The notes: generated by a model from the sequence alone, not told the origin. A stretch of 64,000 nt of DNA from Ferruginivarius sediminum (GCF_003344765.1 NZ_QPMH01000007.1:1-64000), one strand, 5' to 3'. Counted from the stretch's first letter, positions 8,482 to 17,637 are shown. Program-made: numbers and translations.

Positions 8482-9243
8482 TTATCCGAACGATTGGACC
8501 GGACCGAAGCTCCACACAAGCCAGAGGCCCGCCGCAAGGAAAGGTCCAAAGGGCATTTTACGCTCCCCACTGAATCCGCCGTTGCGATAGGCCGAAACTC
8601 CGGCCGCCGCGAGGCCGCTGGCCGCGGCGACCAGGAGAACGCTCGGCAATCCGGCGATGGTTGTCCAGGCGCCGGCGGCCGCGAACAGCTTTGCGTCTCC
8701 CAGTCCAAGTCCCTCGCGGCCCCGCACAAGGCGATAGATCCAGGCAACGGCGGTAAGCAAGGCAAAGCCGCCGACCGCGCCAAGCACCGCCGGGGTCACC
8801 TGCCATGGCGCCGCCGCGTATAGTACCACCGGCCCGGCTGCGACCAAGGGAAGGACCAGCACGTCGGGAAGCAGAAGGTGGCGGCGATCGATCTCGGCGG
8901 CCGCGAGCAGGATCCAGCCCAGGACCGCACTGGCCCAGGCAAGCCAGCCGGGAAACAGCGCGACGCTCCATACGGCGACCGCCAGGGCGGCAAGTTCCAC
9001 CGCGGGATAGAATAGGCCAAGCGCGGTTCCACACGAGCGGCAGCGCCCGCCGCTGGCAAGCCAGCTTACCAGCGGCACGAGTTCGATGGCTCGAAGGCGA
9101 CGCCCGCAGTACGGGCAGGCCGAGCGGGCGGTCACCACGGGACGTTCGGCGGGCAAGCGCAGGATCAGCGTGCCGAGGAAGCTCCCGACCGCTGGCGCGG
9201 CAAGAAGCAAGACGATATCGCCGAAGGCGAGGGGGGCGAGCAC
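8482..9243 (-). CDS. gspO: Prepilin leader peptidase / N-methyltransferase GspO
   Basis: The 253-residue integral membrane protein of family A24 cleaves and N-methylates type II secretion pseudopilins such as GspK. It has the cytoplasmic zinc-binding pairs CPYC and CRSC in the N-terminal methylase domain and both catalytic aspartates, in AEIDRRH and GLGDAKL. About eight membrane segments are apparent. Translation appears to start with GTG at 9243. It forms an operon with gspD downstream. Confidence 0.92.
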   Translation of the reverse strand: MLAPLAFGDIVLLLAAPAVGSFLGTLILRLPAERPVVTARSACPYCGRRLRAIELVPLVSWLASGGRCRSCGTALGLFYPAVELAALAVAVWSVALFPGWLAWASAVLGWILLAAAEIDRRHLLLPDVLVLPLVAAGPVVLYAAAPWQVTPAVLGAVGGFALLTAVAWIYRLVRGREGLGLGDAKLFAAAGAWTTIAGLPSVLLVAAASGLAAAGVSAYRNGGFSGERKMPFGPFLAAGLWLVWSFGPVQSFG

Positions 9244-9454
9244 GCGGACCTCTTACACGTTTCCTGTTCGATACGAATCGTTGTGCCGCGTTCCAGCGAA
9301 CGGCGCAATGCCGGCATCGCCTTGCCATGATGGCGTGCGTCGCATGTTATGCCGATTCCGCAATGGGGCTGCCAGACTCGACCCGGAATCACTATATTGC
9401 TCGTGGGCGCTTATTTTGGCGTCCTTCCACCTGAACCAAGGGAGATCGGGCGGA

Positions 9455-9712
9455 ATGATCCAGCTCAGAGGTCTCGGCGCACTGGTGATGCTCGCCTTCT
9501 ACGCGGCGGCGGGGCTGGCGCTGCACCTCATAATCTATGGTCCCGTCGATTGGTCCGATGCGTTTGTTTATGTCGTGATGGCGTTCTGGCCGCTTCTGCT
9601 GGCCTGGGAGATCTTCAAGATCGTCGTTATCGTCGGCGTCGTCGTGCTGGCCGGACTGGGCCTCTACTGGCTTGTCCGCGGCGGCATCGCGCGTCTGGGC
9701 CGGCGCATCTGA
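9455..9712 (+). CDS. Small two-helix membrane protein
   Basis: The 85-residue protein starts at ATG 9455 after a GGGAGATCGGG ribosome binding site. It has two or three hydrophobic helices (residues about 5-28, 36-56 and 57-75) and ends in a basic tail (RLGRRI). No family is recognised. It stands alone, divergent from gspO, 86 bases before the oligopeptidase gene. Confidence 0.6.
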   Translation: MIQLRGLGALVMLAFYAAAGLALHLIIYGPVDWSDAFVYVVMAFWPLLLAWEIFKIVVIVGVVVLAGLGLYWLVRGGIARLGRRI

Positions 9713-9797
9713 GCGCCTTCTCGCCAACGGCCCATAAGGCGTCGGGTCCGAAGGGCCTCGTCAAGTTCAACCCTATCCGATATAACCCCCGTCCGTC

Positions 9798-11900
9798 ATG
9801 AGCAATCCACCCGACACGCCGGCTGGCAACGATGTCGTACGCGTTTGCGGCGACATGGAGCTGCCCGATCCCTACAAGTGGCTGCGCGCCTCTAACTGGC
9901 AGGAGGCGCTGCGCGACCCCGGTTGCCTGGATGACGCGATCCGGCGCCACCTGGAGGCAGAGAACGGTTATCTGGAATCTGAATTGGCCCCGGTGGCGGC
10001 GCTGCGCGAGCACCTCAAAGGGGAACTCCGCGCCCGCATTCCGGAGCGGGAGGCGAGCGTTCCCTTTGCTGACGGCGCCTATGCCTACTACACGCGCTAT
10101 GAAGAAGGGCAGCAGCATCGCCTCTACTGCCGCCAGCGCCGCGAGGACGGCAGCGGGGCCGGGGAAGAGATCCTGCTAGACGGAAACGCCGAGGCCGAAG
10201 GAGAGGACTTCTTCCGCGTCGCTGGTTCGGAGCACAGCCCCGATCATCGCTATTTTGCCTATGCGGTCGACCTGACGGGTTCCGAATACCACCGGTTGCG
10301 CGTCAGGGATCTGGAGCGCGCCGAGACGGTGGATACCGGGGTGGACGACCTATCGGGGGATATCGCCTGGGCCAACGACGGACGTACGCTGTTCTATACG
10401 ACGCTGGACGCCAACCACCGAGCGTCGCGCGTCTACCGCCTTACGCTCGGCGAAAGCAGGCCGGAGCTTGTCTACGAAGAGCACGATCCAGGCTTCTACC
10501 TTGGCGTCGATATCACGGAAAGCCGGCGCTTCATCGTAATCCACGCAGCCGATCATGCCGATACGGCAGAGGTCAGGGTGGTGGAAGCCGACGCGCCGAA
10601 GAGCGCGCCCATCCTTCTGGCGCCGCGCCGGACAGGCCTGGATTATGAGGTCGGCGAACACGGTGGACAGTTCTATATCCTGACGAACGCCGACGGCGCG
10701 CTGGACTACAAGATCGTCACCGCCCCCGTTGAGTCGCCGGCGCCCGAGAACTGGCGGGAACTTGTGCCGCACCGTCCCGGCGTTCTGATCCGGCGGCTGC
10801 TGCTTTTCCGAAACCACATGGTTCGGCTGGAGACGGCTGAGGCGCTTCCTCGTATCGTCGTCCGCGACCTTGCCAGTGGAGACGAGCACACGATTGCCCC
10901 TGATTCGGACGATGAAGCCTATTCCTTTGCTATCCATCGCGGCTACGAGTTCGACACCGCGACGCTTCGCCTGACCTACGCCTCGCCGAGGCTACCGCAG
11001 CGTACCTATGACTACGACATGGTGGCGCGAAGCCGGACGCTGCGCAAGGAACAGCAGGTCCCAAGCGGGCACAAACCAGAGGACTACGTCGTCCGGCGCT
11101 TGAATATTCCCAGCCACGACGGCGTGGGCGTGCCGGTGACGGTCCTGCACCGCCGGGATGCGCCGCCTGAGGCGGGCCGGCCGCTCGTGCTCTACGGCTA
11201 CGGCGCCTACGGCATCACGATACCGACTGCATTCACGCCCGATCGCTTTACTCTGGTGGATCGCGGCATCACCTACGCCGTCGCCCATGTGCGCGGCGGG
11301 ACGGAGCGCGGGCACGGGTGGTATCTGGACGGCAAGCTCGACAGGAAAACGAACACCTTCCACGACTTCATCGCGGTTGCCGAGGGACTCGTGGACGCCG
11401 GCTATGCAAGCGCCGGGAATATCGTAGCAAACGGGCGCAGCGCCGGCGGCATGCTAATGGGCGTGGTGACGAACTGGCGGCCGGAGCTGTTCCGTGCCGT
11501 TGTCGCCGAGGTGCCCTTCGTCGACGTCCTCAACACCATGTGCGACGCCGAACTGCCCCTGACCCCGCCGGAGTGGCCGGAATGGGGCAATCCCTTAGAG
11601 GATGTGGAGGCGTGCCGGCGAATCGCATCCTATTCCCCTTGCGACAACGTTGCCCCGCGCGCCTACCCGCACGTTCTGGCCACCGCCGGCATCGCCGATC
11701 CGCGCGTCACCTATTGGGAGCCGGCGAAGTGGGTAGCACGGCTGCGCGCCAACAATACAGGAGCTCGGCGGATCCTGCTTCACACCAACATGACCGCCGG
11801 TCACGCGGGTGCGGCAGGTCGTTTCGCGCGGCTGGACGAGGTGGCGCTGGTCGATGCCTTCATTCTGATGGTGTGCGGGCTGGCGGACGAAACGGTTTAG
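9798..11900 (+). CDS. ptrB: Oligopeptidase B (S9 prolyl oligopeptidase family)
   Basis: The 700-residue protein has the N-terminal beta-propeller domain and the C-terminal alpha/beta-hydrolase domain of family S9A. The catalytic serine is in NGRSAGGMLMG at about residue 548; the acid and histidine lie in the C-terminal region (GIADPRVTYWEPAKW and TAGHAGAAGRF). Oligopeptidase B cleaves short peptides after Arg or Lys in the cytoplasm. There is no signal peptide, and length is normal for the family. Confidence 0.93.
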   Translation: MSNPPDTPAGNDVVRVCGDMELPDPYKWLRASNWQEALRDPGCLDDAIRRHLEAENGYLESELAPVAALREHLKGELRARIPEREASVPFADGAYAYYTRYEEGQQHRLYCRQRREDGSGAGEEILLDGNAEAEGEDFFRVAGSEHSPDHRYFAYAVDLTGSEYHRLRVRDLERAETVDTGVDDLSGDIAWANDGRTLFYTTLDANHRASRVYRLTLGESRPELVYEEHDPGFYLGVDITESRRFIVIHAADHADTAEVRVVEADAPKSAPILLAPRRTGLDYEVGEHGGQFYILTNADGALDYKIVTAPVESPAPENWRELVPHRPGVLIRRLLLFRNHMVRLETAEALPRIVVRDLASGDEHTIAPDSDDEAYSFAIHRGYEFDTATLRLTYASPRLPQRTYDYDMVARSRTLRKEQQVPSGHKPEDYVVRRLNIPSHDGVGVPVTVLHRRDAPPEAGRPLVLYGYGAYGITIPTAFTPDRFTLVDRGITYAVAHVRGGTERGHGWYLDGKLDRKTNTFHDFIAVAEGLVDAGYASAGNIVANGRSAGGMLMGVVTNWRPELFRAVVAEVPFVDVLNTMCDAELPLTPPEWPEWGNPLEDVEACRRIASYSPCDNVAPRAYPHVLATAGIADPRVTYWEPAKWVARLRANNTGARRILLHTNMTAGHAGAAGRFARLDEVALVDAFILMVCGLADETV

Positions 11901-11931
11901 AGAGCCGCTTTTTCCTTGGAGTGTGACGGGC

Positions 11932-12075
11932 ATGACGCGGACACCGCTGGACGTCGTCCAAATGGCGCTGAGCTGGTTTCTATACGGCCTGACGCTCGCC
12001 CTTTACCTCGTTTTTGGCGGATTCACGGTCGGTATTCTCGTTGGATTTATCTGGTCGCTGCTATCTTTACTTTGA
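11932..12075 (+). CDS. 47-residue single/double-span membrane peptide
   Basis: ATG at 11932 begins a 47-residue peptide, MTRTPLDVVQMALSWFLYGL and onward, that is almost entirely hydrophobic with a helix-break GGFTVG. It follows the oligopeptidase gene by 31 bases and has a weak GGAG sequence upstream. Its composition suggests a real small membrane protein, but no homologue is known to me. Confidence 0.4.
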   Translation: MTRTPLDVVQMALSWFLYGLTLALYLVFGGFTVGILVGFIWSLLSLL

Positions 12076-12242
12076 TCTGAGTAGTAGATGATTTATTAAT
12101 TTTTGAACAGCACATTCACGCTAACGATAGATTGCTGACAAATGGGCTGTGACTTTTGGCGGCCATTGGTTGCCTGGCTGCAACGGGTCGTGTCTACAGT
12201 GCCCTTCTTTTGTGTTCGGCGCACTTAAGCTGGAGGATGTCT

Positions 12243-12884
12243 ATGCGTTCGATGTGCCGTCCTGTCGCGGCCAGCGTCTTGGCGCTTGGCCTGGTCTTTC
12301 AACCTTATGTGCTGGTTCCTGCCGTGATGGGTGTTACGCACGCGCAGGCGGAGCCGCCGCCGTGGGCTCCGGCGCATGGCTATCGGGCCAAGCATGGGCA
12401 CAAGCATAAGCACAAAGGTCGGCGAGGAGGGGATCGTTATTACGATGATCGAACCCAAGTCGACCGGACGTTCGGTATCCTGGACGGAAACTGCAATCGG
12501 GAGCTTCTGGGGCAGGTGCTTGGTGGCGCTGCCGGCGCGGCCGTCGGCTCGCAGGTCGGAAGCGGCTCGGGCACGACAGCGGCAATTGTCGGCGGCGCCA
12601 TCATCGGCGCGCTGATCGGCGGACAGATAGGACGCCAGATGGACCAGGTCGACCAGAATTGCGTAGGGCAGGTTCTGGAGCACGCCGAAACCGGTCAGAC
12701 CGTTAACTGGCAGAATCCCGATGATGGTGGACAGTACAGCGTGACGCCGCGAGAGACCTATCAGCGCGGCGATGGGCGGTACTGCCGGGAATACACGGCC
12801 AAGGCGCGTGTCGGCGGCGACTCGCAGACCGTCTATGGCACGGCATGCCGGCAACCGGACGGCAGCTGGGAATTGATCAGCTGA
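12243..12884 (+). CDS. Glycine-zipper 2TM (SlyB-like) envelope protein
   Basis: The 213-residue protein has a signal peptide (residues 1-36, ending THAQA), a His/Lys-rich stretch (KHGHKHKHKG), and a glycine-zipper 2TM domain (LGGAAGAAVGSQVG ... GGAIIGALIGGQIG). A C-terminal domain of about 80 residues follows, with conserved cysteines in NCVGQV, YCREY and GTACRQPDG. This is the rickettsial 17-kDa surface antigen type of envelope protein. The start at 12243 is preferred over 12237 because GGAGG lies six bases upstream. The His-rich insert could bind metal, which is only a guess. Confidence 0.8.
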   Translation: MRSMCRPVAASVLALGLVFQPYVLVPAVMGVTHAQAEPPPWAPAHGYRAKHGHKHKHKGRRGGDRYYDDRTQVDRTFGILDGNCNRELLGQVLGGAAGAAVGSQVGSGSGTTAAIVGGAIIGALIGGQIGRQMDQVDQNCVGQVLEHAETGQTVNWQNPDDGGQYSVTPRETYQRGDGRYCREYTAKARVGGDSQTVYGTACRQPDGSWELIS

Positions 12885-12907
12885 AGAGCGTCGGAAGGAG
12901 CTGAGAG

Positions 12908-13048
12908 ATGAAGGCTGCACGCCTAGCCGCGGTGATCGCGCTGGGGGCGATGATGTCGGCCTGCCACTTCGCAGGCCACCTGCCGCCCGGGCAGGTCAAG
13001 AACGCGATCGATCCGCCGCCGGGGCAGGCGAAGAAGAGCGACGATTAG
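12908..13048 (+). CDS. Small lipoprotein, 46 residues
   Basis: The peptide has a short signal with lipobox MSAC (Cys at residue 19) followed by a Pro/Gly/Lys-rich mature part with two similar segments, LPPGQVKNAI and PPPGQAKKSD. It starts 23 bases after the glycine-zipper gene, behind GGAAGGAGCTGAGAG, and is probably co-transcribed with it. Similar tiny PPGxxKK lipoproteins occur in many proteobacteria; their function is unknown. Confidence 0.6.
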   Translation: MKAARLAAVIALGAMMSACHFAGHLPPGQVKNAIDPPPGQAKKSDD

Positions 13049-13067
13049 CGCCTGCGGTACACCGGGT

Positions 13068-13433
13068 TCAGTATGTCCTGCAAGGATACTCCGCCTGCAG
13101 GACGAGCGTCACCACGCGGGACATCTGAATATCCGCGGGCCATGGCTCATCGCGCGATGGATTCGTGATCTCTCGGAGAACGAGATCCTCGAATCGCGAT
13201 CCTTTCCTGATCTCGTCACCTTCGGGACAGAAGGTCGGCTCGGCTTTGTCTTGCGACTCGAGGACATCCTGCAGCATCACGATTCCGTCCCGTAGGCCAC
13301 CCATGTAACTGCGCAGCAGCGAACTGCCGCCCGGCATCGCCGCGTAGTTGCGGAACTGTTTCAGGGTCATTTCCGCGTGCGCGGGCGTGGCTAGCATAAT
13401 CACGGCGAAGGCGGCACAGGCGAATCGCAGCAT
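13068..13433 (-). CDS. Secreted protein, Rap1a/Tai-like
   Basis: From the ATG at 13433 the protein has 121 residues with a clear signal peptide (MLRFACAAFAVIMLATPAHA). The mature part is helical with two cysteines, FCPEGDEI and the C-terminal YPC, spaced as in the Rap1a/Tai family of small periplasmic proteins. Some members of that family are immunity proteins; many others have no known role. No effector gene is visible nearby, so an immunity role is not supported here. It converges with the small lipoprotein gene. Confidence 0.5.
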   Translation of the reverse strand: MLRFACAAFAVIMLATPAHAEMTLKQFRNYAAMPGGSSLLRSYMGGLRDGIVMLQDVLESQDKAEPTFCPEGDEIRKGSRFEDLVLREITNPSRDEPWPADIQMSRVVTLVLQAEYPCRTY

Positions 13434-13560
13434 GGGGGCATCCTCGAAGACGGTCTGTCGGTCGACTGGCTGAAACGGGGCGGGCAACAACCCGCGGCCG
13501 CGTTCCGTTCCGGTTTAAAACACTAACATCCGCGCGTGGCGGCGCGAACCCTCGCGGTTT

Positions 13561-13785
13561 TCAATGCCCGCCTGCATCGTCGTCGTGGCCGCTGCGATTG
13601 GAATAGAAAACGAGCGCCATCAAGCCGATTCCGACGGCCAGCGAGACGAGCACGCCGCCGACCATCGCCAGGATTCCGCCCGAGGACATCTCGACGTCGC
13701 CCATCTGGATCCAGGCATAGGCTACGACGCCGATGACGGCCGCCATCGACCCCACAAGCACCAGGGCAATTTGCCAAGCTTTCAT
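13561..13785 (-). CDS. Small membrane protein with two helices
   Basis: The 74-residue protein has two membrane helices (about residues 5-27 and 36-61) joined by a short loop containing MGDVEMSSGG, and a His/Asp-rich tail (GHDDDAGGH). No family is recognised. It stands alone between a secreted protein gene and the tRNA-Leu pair; an A/T-rich leader with GGACTGCTCTGTAATG precedes the start. Confidence 0.6.
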   Translation of the reverse strand: MKAWQIALVLVGSMAAVIGVVAYAWIQMGDVEMSSGGILAMVGGVLVSLAVGIGLMALVFYSNRSGHDDDAGGH

Positions 13786-14020
13786 TACAGAGCAGTCCTT
13801 TGCTTTTTATCACATGAGCATGAATCCGCGCGCCGGCGCAACCCATCGCAGAATGTGGCAAATCGCCTCTTGCAGCCTGCCTCGGCGTGCGCTACATGTC
13901 CCGCGCATTGCGGGCATCGACCTGCACCCCAAGCTCCCGATAGAGATTCGGCCTCGATAGGCCGGTGGTCGAGCCGGAGTGGAAGGGTTGCGGTAATCGG
14001 GGCGTGCAATCGTCGGATTG

Positions 14021-14107
14021 GCGGCTGTGGCGGAATTGGTAGACGCGCAGCGTTGAGGGCGCTGTGGGGGAAACCCCGTGCAGGTTCAAGTCCTGCCAGC
14101 CGCACCA
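14021..14107 (+). tRNA. tRNA-Leu(GAG)
   Basis: The 87-base gene has a 7-bp acceptor stem GCGGCTG/CAGCCGC, a D arm, anticodon loop TTGAGGG (anticodon GAG), the long variable arm of leucine tRNAs, T arm GCAGGTTCAAGTCCTGC and an encoded CCA. Confidence 0.95.
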
Positions 14108-14154
14108 TCCGCCCTGGCAGGACGGAGCGATCCGGCGTACAAATGATGTGCCAC

Positions 14155-14241
14155 GCGGCTGTGGCGGAATTGGTAGACGCGCTAGCTTCAGGTGCTAGTG
14201 GGCAGTAGCCCGTGGGGGTTCGAGTCCCTCCAGCCGCACCA
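14155..14241 (+). tRNA. tRNA-Leu(CAG)
   Basis: The 87-base gene shares its first 28 bases with the tRNA-Leu just upstream. The anticodon loop is TTCAGGT (anticodon CAG), with a long variable arm, T loop GTTCGAGTC and encoded CCA. A T-rich stretch (TCTCTTCTTTT) follows and may help termination. The two genes probably form one transcription unit. Confidence 0.95.
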
Positions 14242-14287
14242 TCTCTTCTTTTCCGAGAATACTGCAAACGATCTGTGAATGGCGTGA

Positions 14288-14785
14288 CTAGCCTTCGCGG
14301 CTTGCCAGCGCCTGCTCTTCGACGCGCAGGCGCCAAAGCAGCACTGCTGCATTCGCGACGCTGAAAGCGCCGGCGATGCCCCAGGCGCCGAAAGCCGCCG
14401 GCAGAACCGCGATCTCCAGCACAACGATCAGGTAGTTGGGGTGGCGCAGGTAGCGATAGGGGCCTTGGCGCACGCGCGGTGCGCCCGGAACCTCCATCAC
14501 ACGGGTTGTCCAGTAATGGCCGAGGCTTACGATGGTCCAGAGGCGTCCCGCCTGCAACACCACATAGAAACAGAGAAGCAGCAGCGATACTTCCGCGTTG
14601 GGTGGCACAATCATAAAGATGGAGCCCAGCCACGCGGCGTGCAGCAAAACCAACAACGGATAGTGCCCAGCGCCGCGTTCGATCCCGCCGACCGCGCGCA
14701 GACGCCGTTCGTTGCGGCGGGCGTAGATAACCTCAGCTAGACGCTGGGCCGCCACAAGAAGCACGACGAACTGGGGCAAGCCCAT
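14288..14785 (-). CDS. Isoprenylcysteine carboxyl methyltransferase-family protein (BpsB-like)
   Basis: The 165-residue protein has four to five membrane helices and the ICMT-family SAM-binding region with the conserved segment GPYRYLRHPNYL (residues about 107-118) and a C-terminal acidic RVEEQAL. It lies five bases downstream of a type III polyketide synthase. In Bacillus, the equivalent pair bpsA-bpsB makes alkylpyrones and then methylates them, so this protein probably O-methylates the polyketide product in the membrane. Confidence 0.8.
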   Translation of the reverse strand: MGLPQFVVLLVAAQRLAEVIYARRNERRLRAVGGIERGAGHYPLLVLLHAAWLGSIFMIVPPNAEVSLLLLCFYVVLQAGRLWTIVSLGHYWTTRVMEVPGAPRVRQGPYRYLRHPNYLIVVLEIAVLPAAFGAWGIAGAFSVANAAVLLWRLRVEEQALASREG

Positions 14786-14790
14786 GGCGT

Positions 14791-15855
14791 CTAGCCCGCG
14801 TCCGGATAAAGCAGGGCGAAACCGGCTGAGAAACCGGGGCCGAACGCCGTGGCGAGCACTGGGCCGTCGGGATGCTGCTCAAGTATGTCGCGAAGCACGA
14901 ACAGCACGGTGGGCGCGGACATGTTGCCGTAGTCCCGCAACACGCGCCGGGCGGCCGTCAACCCCCCCGGCGGCCGGGCGAACGCTTCTTCCAGCGCGGA
15001 AACGACCTTTGCCCCACCTGGATGGCAGGCGGGAACTGCAATGTCGCCCCGGCTCAGCGACTGGCGGGCCAGGAAGGCGTCCAGCACGGGTCCAAAATCG
15101 CGCCTGACCAGGCTTGGAATGTCGCGGGAGAAGAGAACGCCGAGGCCGTCGTCCTCCACGTGCCAGCCCATGACATCGAGCGTGTCCGGCCAGGTGTGCT
15201 CGCCCCAGTCGGCAATGAGGGGTCCGGCATCGCCGGGAACGGTGCTCAGTAGCGCGGCCGCCGCGCCGTCGCCGAACAGCGCCGTGGCAACCATATTGCT
15301 TTTCGATTCGTCGCCGGGCCTGAATGTCAGGGCGCAAAGTTCCACCACCAGCAACAGCACACGCTGGCCGGGGCGTGCACGCGCCATCGCCGCCGCCCGG
15401 CCGAGCCCAAGCACGCCGCCACAGCATCCCAAGCCGAAGACCGGCAGCCGTTCGATATCGTTGCGAAGGGGCAGCCATTCCATCAGGCGAGCATCGAGGG
15501 CAGGGGTCGCGATCCCCGTTGTAGACACGGTCACGACCGCATCAATTGCCCCTGCCGACAGGCCCGCATTCTCCAGACACTCGCTAGCCGCCCTGGTCAG
15601 AAGTTCGAGAGCATGTTGCTCGTAGAGTGCGTTGCGCGCCTTCCAGCCGACCTCCTGCCCGTACCAGTCGAGCGGCACGCACGAATAGCGCCGCTCGATG
15701 CCGGCGTTGTCGTAAACCGGCAACAGCCGAGCCATCTCGCTGTCATTCCGGCGAAAGATAAGACGCGCACGTTCACGGACATCGCCCTGATCCAACGGAT
15801 AGGGCGGCACGGCAGTCGAGAGGCCGGTGAGCCGAACTTCATGCGGAGGAGACAT
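14791..15855 (-). CDS. Type III polyketide synthase (alkylpyrone/alkylresorcinol synthase type)
   Basis: The 354-residue protein belongs to the chalcone/stilbene synthase family. The active-site Cys is in GLGCCGGVLG, the His in ACHPGGAKV and the Asn in YGNMSAPTV, so the full catalytic triad is present. Such bacterial enzymes condense a fatty acyl-CoA starter with malonyl-CoA units to make alkylpyrones or alkylresorcinols. It lies directly upstream of the ICMT-like methyltransferase, making a two-gene operon. Which product is made cannot be read from the sequence. Confidence 0.9.
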   Translation of the reverse strand: MSPPHEVRLTGLSTAVPPYPLDQGDVRERARLIFRRNDSEMARLLPVYDNAGIERRYSCVPLDWYGQEVGWKARNALYEQHALELLTRAASECLENAGLSAGAIDAVVTVSTTGIATPALDARLMEWLPLRNDIERLPVFGLGCCGGVLGLGRAAAMARARPGQRVLLLVVELCALTFRPGDESKSNMVATALFGDGAAAALLSTVPGDAGPLIADWGEHTWPDTLDVMGWHVEDDGLGVLFSRDIPSLVRRDFGPVLDAFLARQSLSRGDIAVPACHPGGAKVVSALEEAFARPPGGLTAARRVLRDYGNMSAPTVLFVLRDILEQHPDGPVLATAFGPGFSAGFALLYPDAG

Positions 15856-16080
15856 GCGCGCTGCGTTCGCTTCTGTGAGGTTTCATGAAGGCATGTTAAA
15901 GATGGGGCATGGCTCACGAAGTTTCGAGGCGTGAAGGCCCCACAACCTAGCGAGCGAGGAAATGCGGCCAGCGGTCTGCACCGGACTTCGCATGCGGGGA
16001 TGTCTTATGCAACCCTGTGATGGCGGGCGCAGCGCGCTATATAATCAGGTACTTAGGCCGCAGCGTTGCGATCGGGGCGA

Positions 16081-17637
16081 ATGAAGGAAGACGAGTCGAA
16101 TCAGGATCGGGAGGTTCACGAGGAAACCTCCGGGCATCCCGGCCCGCATGGCCTGATCGCGCCGGCACACGGCAGTGGCCTGGGTGGGCGGCTGCGCAAC
16201 TATTTCCTTGCCGGACTCCTCATCACCGCACCGATCAGTATCACGCTGTGGCTGACGTGGGAGTTCGTTTCCTTCGTCGATGCCACATTGACGCCGCTGA
16301 TACCGCCACCGTGGCGGCCGCGCACATATCTGCCATTCGATCTGCCGGGCATCGGCCTCATCATCGCCGGTGTCGGGCTCGTCGCGATCGGCATGCTGGC
16401 AACGGGGCTGATCGGCCGCCTGGCCATGCGCGAAGCGGAACGGCTGGTCGACCGGGTTCCCATCGTCCGCTCGGTCTACAGCGCCATCAAGCAGATCTTC
16501 GAAACGGTTCTAGCGCAGCGCTCCGTCGCGTTCCGGCAGGTCGTGCTGGTGGAATTCCCGTCGCGCGGGTTATGGGCACTGGGTTTCATCACCGGCACCA
16601 CGAAGGGCGAGGTGCAGGAGCTGACGGACGAAACGGTGGTCAACGTCTTTGTTCCGGCGACGCCGAACCCCAGCACCGGCTTCCTGATGTTCGTGCCGAA
16701 GAACGACGTCCGTCTTCTTGACCTGACGGTGGAAGAGGCGGCGAAGCTCTTGATCTCGGGCGGCATCATCACGCCGCCGGCACGCGCCGAGCCGCTGACT
16801 GACGGGCAGAGCGAGCCGGGCATCGTTGCCGAGAGCGATATCGGTACGGAAATCGGCACTGGCGTCCTCGAGAAGCATCTGCACGAGGCCGAGGAAAAGA
16901 AGGAGGAAGGCGAGCACCGAGGTCACCGTTTTGGCCTGGCGGTGAGGCTGCGCAACTATTTCCTGGCGGGCGTGCTGGTGACGGCGCCAATCTCGATCAC
17001 GATCTGGCTTACCTGGAACATCATCGCGTTCGTAGACGCCCGTGTGACGCCGCTGCTGCCGCAGGCGTGGGATCCGGATACCTACTTGCCGTTCTCCGTG
17101 CCGGGACTGGGTGTGCTGATCGTGGTTGGCGTGCTGACGCTCGTCGGCATGTTCACAACCGGGATCATCGGCCGGATGATCATGGGCTCGTACGAGCGGC
17201 TGTTGAGCGCCGTGCCGGTTATCCGCTCGGTCTATGGCGCGACCAAACAGATCTTCGAAACCGTACTGGCGCAGCGTTCGAACGCATTTCGGCAGGTCGT
17301 GCTCATCCAGTACCCGCGGCCGGGCGCCTGGTCGCTGGCGTTCATCACCAGCGACACCAAGGGCGCGGTTGAACGCGCGGCACCCGAGGACAGCGTGAAC
17401 GTCTTCCTGCCCACGACGCCCAACCCCACATCGGGCTTCCTGCTATTCGTCCCGCGCCGGGACGTGCAGGTCCTGTCAATGACGCCCGAAGAGGGGGCGA
17501 AGATGATCATCTCCGGCGGCATCATCACGCCGGAGCATCGCAAGCCATCCGAAGAGGGAGACGACGGCGAGCCGGAACCGGAGCCGGAGGACGAGCATGC
17601 GGTTGCCGCCCAGCAGTGGACGGGCCGGCGCGCGTGA
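16081..17637 (+). CDS. Tandem DUF502 membrane protein
   Basis: The protein is about 518 residues from ATG 16081 and contains two full DUF502 domains in tandem (about residues 40-250 and 285-495). Each copy repeats the same landmarks: RLRNYFLAG, the first membrane helix with TAPISIT, WLTW, a second helix, then SVYSAIKQIFETVLAQRS or SVYGATKQIFETVLAQRS, and a C-terminal ISGGIITP. A charged linker (EKHLHEAEEKKEEGEHRG) joins them. DUF502 proteins are usually single-domain, about 200-220 residues, of unknown role. The second copy ends in an acidic tail. Confidence 0.85.
   Translation: MKEDESNQDREVHEETSGHPGPHGLIAPAHGSGLGGRLRNYFLAGLLITAPISITLWLTWEFVSFVDATLTPLIPPPWRPRTYLPFDLPGIGLIIAGVGLVAIGMLATGLIGRLAMREAERLVDRVPIVRSVYSAIKQIFETVLAQRSVAFRQVVLVEFPSRGLWALGFITGTTKGEVQELTDETVVNVFVPATPNPSTGFLMFVPKNDVRLLDLTVEEAAKLLISGGIITPPARAEPLTDGQSEPGIVAESDIGTEIGTGVLEKHLHEAEEKKEEGEHRGHRFGLAVRLRNYFLAGVLVTAPISITIWLTWNIIAFVDARVTPLLPQAWDPDTYLPFSVPGLGVLIVVGVLTLVGMFTTGIIGRMIMGSYERLLSAVPVIRSVYGATKQIFETVLAQRSNAFRQVVLIQYPRPGAWSLAFITSDTKGAVERAAPEDSVNVFLPTTPNPTSGFLLFVPRRDVQVLSMTPEEGAKMIISGGIITPEHRKPSEEGDDGEPEPEPEDEHAVAAQQWTGRRA

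Noticed and set aside
13785..14633. Long minus-strand frame spanning both tRNA-Leu genes
   Set aside because: It reads antisense through both tRNA genes (GLEPARG, RTPTG segments) and overlaps the methyltransferase gene; it is not a gene.
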